Source of the DNA: Methylovirgula sp.
Lineage (GTDB): Bacteria > Pseudomonadota > Alphaproteobacteria > Rhizobiales > Beijerinckiaceae
Direction: 5' to 3'
NCBI GenBank assembly: GCA_030044485.1
Contig: JASHVQ010000180.1
Location: 1-12,121 of the forward strand
DNA length: 12,121 bases
The translations under genes and the position numbers were made by a program. The notes below the pieces were generated by a model that worked only from the letters and a program-made list of their open reading frames with translations, was not told the DNA's origin and searched no databases. How positions within the stretch are numbered: position 1 is the stretch's first letter; every line of letters starts with the position of its first letter. This document shows positions 6,286 through 12,121 of the stretch, one piece after another.

Positions 6286-6912
6286 TCAGACAGATGCCGT
6301 GCCCATCTCGTCGAGCACGCGGGCCACGGCCGGGTGCCGGCGGCTCGTCTCGACATAGCGCGCGACGCGCGGGTAGGCGGCGATCAAGTCTCGGTTCATG
6401 TAGGCGCCCACGGCGCGCGGCACTCTGAAGAGCGCCGGCGCAAGCTGGCAATCGGCGAGGGTCAGTTCGTGGCCCGCCGCGTAATCGTCGCCGCTCAAAA
6501 TGTTTTGAAGGGTGGCCAGACCGCGGACGATCTTGGTGAGCCGGTCCATGCCGGGCTCGTCGCGCGCCACCGAGTCGGTGAGCCTGCCGAGCTCGACGGT
6601 CTGCGTCGTGATGTGCAGCTCGCCGATGCGCTGCAGCAAGCGCACCTGGGCACGTGCCTCGGGCGCCTGCGGAAGCAAAGCGGGGCTCGGAAACCTCTCC
6701 TCCAAATATTCCATGATGGCCGAGGATTCGGGCAGGCGAGCGCCGTCATCGAGCATCAGGCAGGGAATCGTGCCGAGAGGATTTATGCGATGATATTCGG
6801 CCGAACGCAGGCCGCCCGGCGGCGCGACGATCTCGATGTCGAGACCCTTGGCGTAGATGGCGATGCGAACCGGCGCGGAAAACGGCGAATAATTTTCGGA
6901 ATAGAGCCGCAT
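6286..6912 (-). CDS. Glutathione S-transferase family protein, last gene of the fab operon
   Basis: 208 residues, typical cytosolic GST length. The N-terminal thioredoxin-fold domain (1-78) starts MRLYSENYSPFSAPVRIAIY; the Ser residues near position 9-12 are where the catalytic Ser/Tyr lies in such enzymes. NPLGTIPCL carries the cis-Pro (P50), and PESSAIMEYLEERFP holds the Glu-Ser pair (E62/S63) that binds the glutathione gamma-glutamyl group. The C-terminal helical domain (about 85-205) has the conserved LTLADCQLAPAL segment. The overall style is close to zeta-class or beta-class bacterial GSTs, but the substrate cannot be inferred. The start lies 5 bases from the fabI stop (4-base gap), so the gene is almost certainly cotranscribed with fabI. 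Confidence 0.9.
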   Translation of the reverse strand: MRLYSENYSPFSAPVRIAIYAKGLDIEIVAPPGGLRSAEYHRINPLGTIPCLMLDDGARLPESSAIMEYLEERFPSPALLPQAPEARAQVRLLQRIGELHITTQTVELGRLTDSVARDEPGMDRLTKIVRGLATLQNILSGDDYAAGHELTLADCQLAPALFRVPRAVGAYMNRDLIAAYPRVARYVETSRRHPAVARVLDEMGTASV

Positions 6913-6916
6913 GCGC

Positions 6917-7771
6917 TCAAGAAGTCTCCGCCTCGTCGTCCCCCGGACCGTTCTCGGACTTCAACTGGTCCGGACGCGGCATGGCGATGATGTTGTAGCC
7001 CGAATCGACATAGTGAATCTCGCCGGTAACGCAATTCGAAAGATCGGAGAGAAGATAAAGCGCCGTGCCGCCGATGTCCTCGATCGACACCGGCCGGCGC
7101 AGCGGCGCATGTTGTTTCTGAAAATTGAACATGGAGCGCGCGTCCGCGATGCCGGCCCCGGCCAGCGTGCGCACCGGCCCGGCGGAAATCGCGTTCACCC
7201 TGACGCGCTGTTCGCCGAAATCGGCGGCGAGATAGCGCACGCTCGCTTCGAGCGCCGCTTTGGCGATGCCCATGACGTTGTAATTGGGCAGAACGCGGGT
7301 CGCCCCCCCGAAGGTGAGCGTCAGCAACGCGCCGCCCCTCGGCATCATGGCGGCGGCGCGTTTCGCCATCTCGGTGAAAGAGAAAGCGGAGATCAGCAAA
7401 GTGCGGTTGAAATTCTCGCGCGTCGTATCGGCATAGCGGCCGCGCAGCTCGGCGCGGTCCGAATAGGCGATGCAATGCACGGCGAAATCGAGCGAGCCCC
7501 AGGCCCGTTCGAGCGCGGCGAAGGTTGCATCGACATGCGCCTTGTCTTCGACGTCGCAAGGCAAGACCAGCGTCGAGCCGAGACTTTGCGCAAGCGGCTT
7601 GACACGCTTGCCGAGCGCCGCCGTCTGATAAGTGAAGGCGAGTTCCGCGCCATGCCGGTGCAAGACGTCGGCAATGCCCCAGGCGATCGAATGATCGTTG
7701 GCGACGCCCATGATGAGGCCGCGCTTGCCACGCATGAGGCCGGCGTCGCCCTGCTTCTCAGGCATCGACAT
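6917..7771 (-). CDS. fabI: Enoyl-[acyl-carrier-protein] reductase, NADH-dependent
   Basis: 284 residues. It reduces the trans-2-enoyl-ACP at the end of each fatty-acid elongation round in the cytoplasm. The cofactor site is [13 protein letters not shown] (22-34), and the catalytic set is Y164 and K171 in [13 protein letters not shown], spaced exactly as Tyr156/Lys163 in E. coli FabI. The position equal to E. coli Tyr146 is Phe154 here. [13 protein letters not shown] and the end-of-core VDSGYNI are family-typical; the last 20 residues are an acidic tail. The start at 7771 overlaps the fabB stop by 14 bases. An inner ATG (7735, just before [10 protein letters not shown]) is possible, but related proteins carry a similar short N-terminal extension. 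The protein could be one of two FabI paralogues, as many Hyphomicrobiales have more than one. Confidence 0.95.
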   Translation of the reverse strand: MSMPEKQGDAGLMRGKRGLIMGVANDHSIAWGIADVLHRHGAELAFTYQTAALGKRVKPLAQSLGSTLVLPCDVEDKAHVDATFAALERAWGSLDFAVHCIAYSDRAELRGRYADTTRENFNRTLLISAFSFTEMAKRAAAMMPRGGALLTLTFGGATRVLPNYNVMGIAKAALEASVRYLAADFGEQRVRVNAISAGPVRTLAGAGIADARSMFNFQKQHAPLRRPVSIEDIGGTALYLLSDLSNCVTGEIHYVDSGYNIIAMPRPDQLKSENGPGDDEAETS

Positions 7772-8975
7772 GTTTCAGGACGATCGAGGCGTTGGTGCCG
7801 CCGAAGCCGAAGGAATTGGTGAGGATGGCGCGCAATTGCACGTCGTCGCGGCGCTTGCGCACGATGTCCATGTCGGCGAAGGCCGGGTCGAGCTCGTCGA
7901 TGTTGGCGCTCTCGCAGATGAAGCCGCTTTGCATCATGAGCAGGCTGTAGATCGCCTCCTGGACGCCGGTTGCGCCGAGCGAATGGCCGGTCAAAGATTT
8001 CGTCGCCGCGATCGGCGGGGCGCGATCCCCGAAAACTTCGCGGATGGCTTCGATCTCGCGCAAGTCGCCGATCGGGGTCGAGGTTGCATGCGGGTTGATG
8101 TAATCGATCGGCGCCTTCACGCCGTCGAGCGCCATGCGCATGCAGCGCACCGCCCCTTCTCCCGAAGGCTGAACCATGTCGTGGCCGTCGGATGTCGCGC
8201 CATAGCCGGCGATCTCGCCGTAAATCTTGGCGCCGCGCGCCTTGGCGCGCTGCAATTCTTCGAGCACCACGACGCCCGCCCCTCCGGCGATGACGAAACC
8301 GTCGCGGTTCTTGTCATAGGCGCGCGAGGCGACGGAAGGCCGGTCGTTGTAGGACGAGGACAGCGCGCCCATGGCGTCGAAGAGCACGGAAAGCGACCAA
8401 TCGAGTTCTTCGCAACCGCCGGCGAACATGACGTCCTGCTTGCCGTATTGGATCATCTCGTAGGCGTTGCCGATGCAATGGTTGGAGGTCGCGCAAGCCG
8501 AGGAGATCGAATAGCTGAGGCCCTTGATCTTGAACCAGGTGGCGAGCGTCGCCGAGGCGGTCGAGGACATGGATTTGGGCACGGCGAAGGGCCCGACCTT
8601 CTTCGGGCCCTTGCCGCGCGCCGTATCGGCCGCCTCGACCAAGGTCTTCACCGAAGGCCCGCCCGACCCCATGATGAGACCGGTCCGCGGGTTGGAGATT
8701 TCCTCGGCCGAGAGCCCCGAATCCTGGATCGCCTGATCCATGGCGACATGATTCCAGGCCGTGCCGGCGGCATGGAAACGCATGGCGCGGCGGTCGATCA
8801 TATTCTCCGGGTCGAGGCTGGGGGCGCCGTGAACCTGGCTGCGAAAGCCGAGTTCGGCATATTTGTCCGCCTTGACGATGCCGGCCTTCGCCTCGCGCAA
8901 AGAGGCGAGCACCTCTTGGGTATTGTTTCCGATGGCGGAAACGATGCCCATTCCGGTGACAACGACCCGTCTCAT
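7758..8975 (-). CDS. fabB: 3-oxoacyl-[acyl-carrier-protein] synthase I
   Basis: 405 residues, against 406 in E. coli FabB. It condenses malonyl-ACP with acyl-ACP and, with FabA, is needed to elongate cis-unsaturated intermediates. The active-site triad is visible: C161 in [15 protein letters not shown]296 in [11 protein letters not shown], and H331 in GHSLGATG, with K326 just before. H296 is followed by ATST rather than the more common GTST of FabB/FabF. The ATG at 8975 follows GGGAGACAGGA and gives the canonical start [16 protein letters not shown]; an in-frame ATG 5 codons earlier is less likely. fabA ends 50 bases upstream and fabI overlaps the 3' end by 14 bases, so the three form one transcription unit. 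FabF is the alternative assignment, but pairing with fabA favours FabB. Confidence 0.95.
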   Translation of the reverse strand: MRRVVVTGMGIVSAIGNNTQEVLASLREAKAGIVKADKYAELGFRSQVHGAPSLDPENMIDRRAMRFHAAGTAWNHVAMDQAIQDSGLSAEEISNPRTGLIMGSGGPSVKTLVEAADTARGKGPKKVGPFAVPKSMSSTASATLATWFKIKGLSYSISSACATSNHCIGNAYEMIQYGKQDVMFAGGCEELDWSLSVLFDAMGALSSSYNDRPSVASRAYDKNRDGFVIAGGAGVVVLEELQRAKARGAKIYGEIAGYGATSDGHDMVQPSGEGAVRCMRMALDGVKAPIDYINPHATSTPIGDLREIEAIREVFGDRAPPIAATKSLTGHSLGATGVQEAIYSLLMMQSGFICESANIDELDPAFADMDIVRKRRDDVQLRAILTNSFGFGGTNASIVLKHVDA

Positions 8976-9025
8976 TCCTGTCTCCCGCATGAGGCGCTTA
9001 AATCGGCGTGCAACGAACGGCGTCT

Positions 9026-9547
9026 TCAGGCCGGCGCCGTCGCCGCCTTGAACAGCCCGACTTTGAGGTCGGTTGCTTCATAAATGCGCTGGCCGTCGGC
9101 CTCAAGCCAACCGTCGGCAATTCCCAGAACCAGTTTGGTGTTGAACACGCGCTTCAGATCGACCCCGTAGATGATCCGCCTCACGGTCGGCAAGACCTGG
9201 TCGGAGAATTTCACCTCGCCGACGCCAAGCGCGCGGCCGCGCCCCTGCAAACCGAGCCAACCGAGATAGAAGCCGAGCAATTGCCAAAGCGCATCGAGCC
9301 CGAGGCAACCCGGCATCACCGGATCGCCCTTGAAATGGCAGCCGAAGAACCATTGATCCGATTTGATCGCGAATTCGGCGCGCACCGTCCCCTTGCCATT
9401 GGCGCCGCCCTGCTCCGAAATATCGGCGATCTTGTCGAACATCAGCAGCGGCGGAAGCGGCAATTGCGGATTGCCCGGACCGAAAAGGTCGCCACGCCCG
9501 CAGGCGATCAGATCTTCATATTCGTAGCTGGAGCGTCGCTCGCCCAT
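9026..9547 (-). CDS. fabA: 3-hydroxydecanoyl-[acyl-carrier-protein] dehydratase/isomerase
   Basis: 173 residues (E. coli FabA has 172). It dehydrates 3-hydroxydecanoyl-ACP and isomerises trans-2 to cis-3-decenoyl-ACP, the branch point of anaerobic unsaturated fatty-acid synthesis. The hot-dog fold active site is clear: H71 in [14 protein letters not shown] and D85 in [15 protein letters not shown]. The N-end ([17 protein letters not shown]) and [12 protein letters not shown] match the family closely. It is the first gene of the operon fabA-fabB-fabI-GST and lies divergent from irr across 438 bases. The start codon has only a weak purine stretch upstream (AGAGTGAA). Confidence 0.97.
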   Translation of the reverse strand: MGERRSSYEYEDLIACGRGDLFGPGNPQLPLPPLLMFDKIADISEQGGANGKGTVRAEFAIKSDQWFFGCHFKGDPVMPGCLGLDALWQLLGFYLGWLGLQGRGRALGVGEVKFSDQVLPTVRRIIYGVDLKRVFNTKLVLGIADGWLEADGQRIYEATDLKVGLFKAATAPA

Positions 9548-9985
9548 TGCTATTCACTCTAGAGGAGCTCGCCCCGAAGGCGGCGCAGCGACGCGAGCGA
9601 ATTTCGCGGCTTCTAACATAGGGCGCGCCCTGCCGGAAGCGGCTCGAAGCGAGCGCGCTTCGTTCAAAAGGTCGGCAGAACACGGCACCTTGGGAACCCC
9701 TCCAAAGATAGGAATTGTTTCGATATCCCCAAGGGATAGTGCCTCCGAAGGCGAGTTGCGGTGCAACAATGTGACACTCTTCCGGAAACTCGACAGCGCA
9801 GGCGGCCAGGGGCGGAATAGATCGTGGGCGACCGCGAGCTTCGAGGAGCTTGCCGGGTACGGCCTTGCGCCACGCGCATCGCCAACCAATTATGCCTTTG
9901 TGCGAAGGTTAACTTGTCGTATCTTTTGGGCTTATTCATCGCATTGACGCCTCTGGCCGAGCATGGCATGCGTCGCGAGAGATCC
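9548..9985. promoter_or_regulatory. Divergent intergenic region between fabA and irr
   Basis: 438 bases with no supportable gene: short frames in both directions lack domains, ribosome binding sites or a codon pattern like the neighbours. A hairpin with a 7-base-pair stem (CGAAGCG, 9645-9651; CGCTTCG, 9656-9662; loop AGCG) lies on the fabA side. A TATGTT -10-like element on the minus strand (9615-9620) has no matching -35. On the irr side a possible promoter is listed separately. I searched by eye for a clear Irr-type iron control element (TTTAGAA/TTCTAAA arms) and did not find one. The length is unusual for this tightly packed window, so a small RNA cannot be ruled out. Confidence 0.4.
9898..9925 (+). 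promoter_or_regulatory. Weak promoter candidate for irr
   Basis: TTGTGC (9898-9903) and TATCTT (9920-9925) with a 16-base spacer. Each half matches the sigma-70 consensus only partly (3-4 of 6). The spacer contains AAGGTTAACTTG, a near-palindrome around GTTAAC that could be a regulator site. The leader to the ATG at 9986 would be about 55 bases. Confidence 0.3.
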
Positions 9986-10462
9986 ATGAGCGAGAGCAAA
10001 GCCATCCCTTCGAGCGAAGCCGCACCGCGTACCGCCGGCGCGCCCCTGGCCGGTTGCCCGGTCCATGACTTGCGCGCCCGGCTGCGGGCCGCCGGGCTGC
10101 GTCCAACGCGACAGCGCGTCGCACTCGGCTGGCTGCTGTTCGGCAAGGGCGACCGGCATGTCTCGGCCGAGAAGCTTCTGGAAGAGGCGCAGGCCTCGCG
10201 CGTGCCCGTCTCGCTCGCCACAATCTACAATTGCCTGCATCAGTTCACCGAGGCAGGCCTGTTGCGCGAAGTCGCGGTCGACGGCTCAAAGGCCTATTTC
10301 GACACCAATACGTCGCATCACGATCATTTCTTGATCGAAGGCACCAATGTGCTGATCGACATCCCCTCGGTCAATGTCGATTTGGCGCATCTGCCCGCTC
10401 CGCCGAAGGGCACGAAGATCGATCGCGTCGAAGTGGTCATACGGCTTCGCCCGGAAGAATAG
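9986..10462 (+). CDS. irr: Irr-type iron response transcriptional regulator, Fur family
   Basis: 158 residues from the ATG at 9986, which follows the purine-rich GCGAGAGA; an ATG at 9968 would add six residues. The Fur-family winged helix covers about 34-100 (LRAAGLRPTRQRVALGWLLF, HVSAEKLLEEA, VSLATIYNCLHQFTEAGLLRE, then AYFDTNTSHHDHFL). GCPVHDLR (23-30) corresponds to the heme regulatory motif GCPWHD of Bradyrhizobium Irr, with Cys-Pro kept and Trp replaced by Val. The second heme site, HHH in Bradyrhizobium, reads HHDH here (111-114). No CxxC zinc pair is seen, as in other Irr proteins. In Hyphomicrobiales, Irr acts under iron limitation and senses iron through heme made by ferrochelatase. 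The divergent fabA operon next door is a known conserved neighbourhood; whether Irr controls it is not shown by the sequence. Confidence 0.93.
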   Translation: MSESKAIPSSEAAPRTAGAPLAGCPVHDLRARLRAAGLRPTRQRVALGWLLFGKGDRHVSAEKLLEEAQASRVPVSLATIYNCLHQFTEAGLLREVAVDGSKAYFDTNTSHHDHFLIEGTNVLIDIPSVNVDLAHLPAPPKGTKIDRVEVVIRLRPEE

Positions 10463-10473
10463 CGGCGGCGCGT

Positions 10474-11052
10474 TCAATCGACCTTTTCGTTGGGATATAC
10501 GCCCCAGAGCAGCGTCTGCTGGATATAGCCGTCGAAGCCTTCTCCGAAAATCTCGCACCATTTGCCGTCGCACGAGCGGATCGAGGCGATGACGCCGCTC
10601 TGCATCCGCGCCGAAGGGTCGGACGTTTCGGACGGCTGCGCGTAAAGAGTGAATACGTCATCCTTCTTCCAGGGCGCGACGAGCGCCGTGCGCCGGCCGG
10701 AGAGGGCGGTGTGCAACACCCAGCCTTCCGTCCCGTCCGAGTCGCGCACCTTGCGCCAGGTTCCGAATTCGGCGGTGACCTCCATGGGCAGTCCGGCGCG
10801 TTCATAAATCCAGGTGGTGCGATGGTCCTTTGACGGGCCTTCGCGCAGATTGACCTTGTCGAACTTCAGGCTCACGAAGCGCGGAACAGGCAGGCCGCTG
10901 ACGCTGCCGACTTGCTGGCCGTCCTGATCCGTCGATTGACCATGTGCCGGCGGCGGGGCGGCGCAGAGAGCGAGCGCCAAGCAGCAGGTCCACAAAAATT
11001 CGGCGGTGGCGGCCGCACGCCGGCGCAGTCTATCGGTCCTTTTCTTGTCCAA
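10474..11052 (-). CDS. Secreted SH3-like domain protein (TTG start)
   Basis: 192 residues. The frame is open upstream to an ATG at 11277, but that adds 75 residues lacking any domain. The TTG at 11052 lies 9 bases after a perfect GGAGG (11062-11066) and begins right before a basic N-region and hydrophobic core (FLWTCCLALALCAAPPPAHG), with cleavage near AHG|QS at residue 38. Two bacterial SH3-like repeats follow, at about 58-120 (RFVSLKFDKVNLREGPS, TWRKVRDSDGTEGWVLHTAL) and about 125-187 (WKKDDVFTLYAQP, IASIRSCDGKWCEIFGEGFDGYIQQTLLWG). Such modules usually bind peptidoglycan peptides or mediate envelope contacts. C161 and C166 may pair. It converges with irr with 11 bases between the stop codons. 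Confidence 0.85.
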   Translation of the reverse strand: MDKKRTDRLRRRAAATAEFLWTCCLALALCAAPPPAHGQSTDQDGQQVGSVSGLPVPRFVSLKFDKVNLREGPSKDHRTTWIYERAGLPMEVTAEFGTWRKVRDSDGTEGWVLHTALSGRRTALVAPWKKDDVFTLYAQPSETSDPSARMQSGVIASIRSCDGKWCEIFGEGFDGYIQQTLLWGVYPNEKVD

Positions 11053-11389
11053 CGCGATTCGCCTCCGTTCGGCGGCCCCGAGTCGAGCTTCGCCTAGCAC
11101 ATCGCGGACCGCCGGCGGGAGCGCCCGACTCGGCGCAACGTCAATATGCCCGCAGAATTCGCGCCAAGCATGGCGGATTGGATCGAGCCCAAAGAGCGCT
11201 GTGAATTTCGCCCGAGGGCGGCCCAGCCTTTGGCCTGGGCCGCGACGCTCCTGGCATTCTTGTGTTTGGATGGCCATCTGCTAGACAGGCGCGCGGGAAA
11301 AGGAGCGAACCGCCCCGCCTTTACCTTCATGCCCGGATCGCTAGGCTGACCGAATTCCGGGCGCCAAGGCGGCCAATGACAGGATGAAG
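11053..11389. promoter_or_regulatory. Divergent intergenic region between the SH3 protein gene and the dehydrogenase gene
   Basis: 337 bases without a supportable gene. It holds the GGAGG ribosome binding site of the SH3 gene at its left end, a strong hairpin at 11218-11243, and a weak plus-strand promoter candidate TTGTGT (11260-11265) with TAGACA (11282-11287) at 16-base spacing. AGGA at 11381-11384, 5 bases before the ATG at 11390, is the ribosome binding site of the dehydrogenase gene. Confidence 0.45.
11218..11243. repeat. Perfect 9-base inverted repeat (hairpin) in the divergent intergenic region
   Basis: GCGGCCCAG (11218-11226) and CTGGGCCGC (11235-11243) are exact reverse complements around the 8-base loop CCTTTGGC. 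No T-run follows on either strand, and no gene ends here, so it is not an ordinary terminator. It lies upstream of both divergent genes and may be an operator or a structured leader. Confidence 0.5.
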
Positions 11390-12121
11390 ATGGGCAAGAA
11401 AAAGCCGCTCGTTATCCTCACCCGCAAATTGCCGGACGTCGTCGAAACCCGCATGTGCGAGCTTTTCGACGCGCGCCTCAATCTCGACGACAAGCCGTTG
11501 AGCCAAGCCGAACTCGCGGAAATCGCGCGCGTCGCCGACGTCATGGTGCCGACGGTGACCGACCGGATCGACGCGGCCTTGATCGAACAGGCCGGCCCGC
11601 AGCTCAAGCTCATCGCCAATTTCGGCAATGGCGTCGACAATATCGACGTAGCCGCGGCCACCAAGCGGGGCATTACGGTGACCAATACCCCGGGTGTTTT
11701 GACGCAGGATACGGCCGACATGACGATGGCGCTGATCCTGTCGGTCGCCCGCCGCCTTGTCGAAGGCGCCAACATCATTCCCGCCGGCGGCTGGACCGGC
11801 TGGTCGCCGACCTGGATGCTCGGTACGCGCATCACCGGCAAGCGGCTGGGCATCGTCGGCATGGGGCGGATCGGCCAGGCGGTCGCGCGCCGCGCTGTCG
11901 CCTTCGGCCTGCAGATCCATTACCACAACCGCCGCCGCGTGGCCCCGGCGATCGAAGAGGCGCTGGAGGCAACCTATTGGGACTCGCTCGACCAGATGCT
12001 GGCGCGCATGGACATCGTCTCGGTCAATTGTCCGCATACGCCCGCGACCTACCATCTGCTTTCGGCGCGGCGGCTCAAATATCTACGCCCGCAGGCGATC
12101 ATCGTGAATACGGCGCGCGGC
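11390..12121 (+). CDS. D-2-hydroxyacid dehydrogenase, glyoxylate/hydroxypyruvate reductase type (3' end outside the window)
   Basis: The first 244 codons are present, with no stop before the edge. The enzyme would reduce glyoxylate to glycolate or hydroxypyruvate to D-glycerate in the cytoplasm. The start MGKKKPLVILTRKLP at 11390 has AGGA 5 bases upstream; an ATG two codons earlier (11384) is less well placed. The substrate-binding domain includes ANFGNGVDNIDV (77-88) and TNTPGVLTQDTADM (98-111). The Rossmann motif is GIVGMGRIGQAVA (154-166), and the second strand ends with HNRRR (179-183), whose arginines, instead of an Asp, suggest NADP(H). The frame ends in NTARG, whose Arg243 is the expected catalytic Arg; the Glu and His are beyond the edge. 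gyaR is the closest match in alphaproteobacteria; methylotrophs use a related hydroxypyruvate reductase in the serine cycle. Confidence 0.92.
   Translation, partial: MGKKKPLVILTRKLPDVVETRMCELFDARLNLDDKPLSQAELAEIARVADVMVPTVTDRIDAALIEQAGPQLKLIANFGNGVDNIDVAAATKRGITVTNTPGVLTQDTADMTMALILSVARRLVEGANIIPAGGWTGWSPTWMLGTRITGKRLGIVGMGRIGQAVARRAVAFGLQIHYHNRRRVAPAIEEALEATYWDSLDQMLARMDIVSVNCPHTPATYHLLSARRLKYLRPQAIIVNTARG

Noticed and set aside
7698..9083. Plus-strand open frame of 461 codons
   Set aside because: It lies antisense to fabB, whose catalytic motifs are intact; no recognisable domain on this strand.
11327..12055. Minus-strand open frame of 242 codons
   Set aside because: Antisense to the dehydrogenase gene, which shows the Rossmann motif and catalytic Arg.
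1..12121. CRISPR arrays, insertion sequences, tRNA genes, toxin-antitoxin or other defence modules
   Set aside because: No regularly spaced repeats, transposase motifs, tRNA-like cloverleaf sequences or defence-family proteins were seen on either strand.

Overview
The window is high-GC, gene-dense DNA that reads as a chromosomal segment of an alphaproteobacterium, most likely of the order Hyphomicrobiales (Rhizobiales). The evidence is a heme-regulated Irr-type Fur protein divergent from a fabA-fabB-fabI set, an IalB-family periplasmic protein, a DUF1223 protein and a GyaR-type dehydrogenase, a combination typical of that order. The family (perhaps Beijerinckiaceae or a relative) is a guess. 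No mobile element, phage gene, tRNA, rRNA or CRISPR array is visible, so this looks like core genome rather than an island.

Left part (1-3837): the start of a sensor histidine kinase gene (cut by the window edge) overlaps the end of an OmpR/PhoB-type response-regulator gene; both are on the minus strand. Across a 337-base divergent intergenic region lies a plus-strand gene for a secreted outer-membrane beta-barrel protein with a TTG start. It converges on a minus-strand ialB-like gene, which follows a DUF1223 (thioredoxin-like, CxxC) gene.

Middle (3953-6026): two minus-strand peptidoglycan genes, an MltB-type lytic transglycosylase with a C-terminal peptidoglycan-binding domain and a lipoprotein L,D-transpeptidase (YkuD). 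A nested GC-rich inverted-repeat structure separates them.

Right part (6286-12121): a minus-strand operon fabA-fabB-fabI-GST. FabA and FabB make and elongate cis-unsaturated acyl chains, and FabI completes each elongation cycle. A glutathione S-transferase gene follows fabI after 4 bases. A 438-base intergenic region separates fabA from irr, which points the other way. irr converges on a small secreted SH3-domain protein gene (TTG start with a good ribosome binding site). The window ends inside a plus-strand NADPH-type glyoxylate/hydroxypyruvate reductase gene.

The common theme is the cell envelope: outer-membrane, periplasmic, peptidoglycan and membrane-lipid functions, with two regulators (the two-component pair and Irr). 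I found no convincing undescribed system. The points most worth a second look are the non-coding structures (an operator-like palindrome at 1204-1225, nested inverted repeats at 5172-5247, a hairpin at 11218-11243) and residue-level oddities in Irr and FabI.
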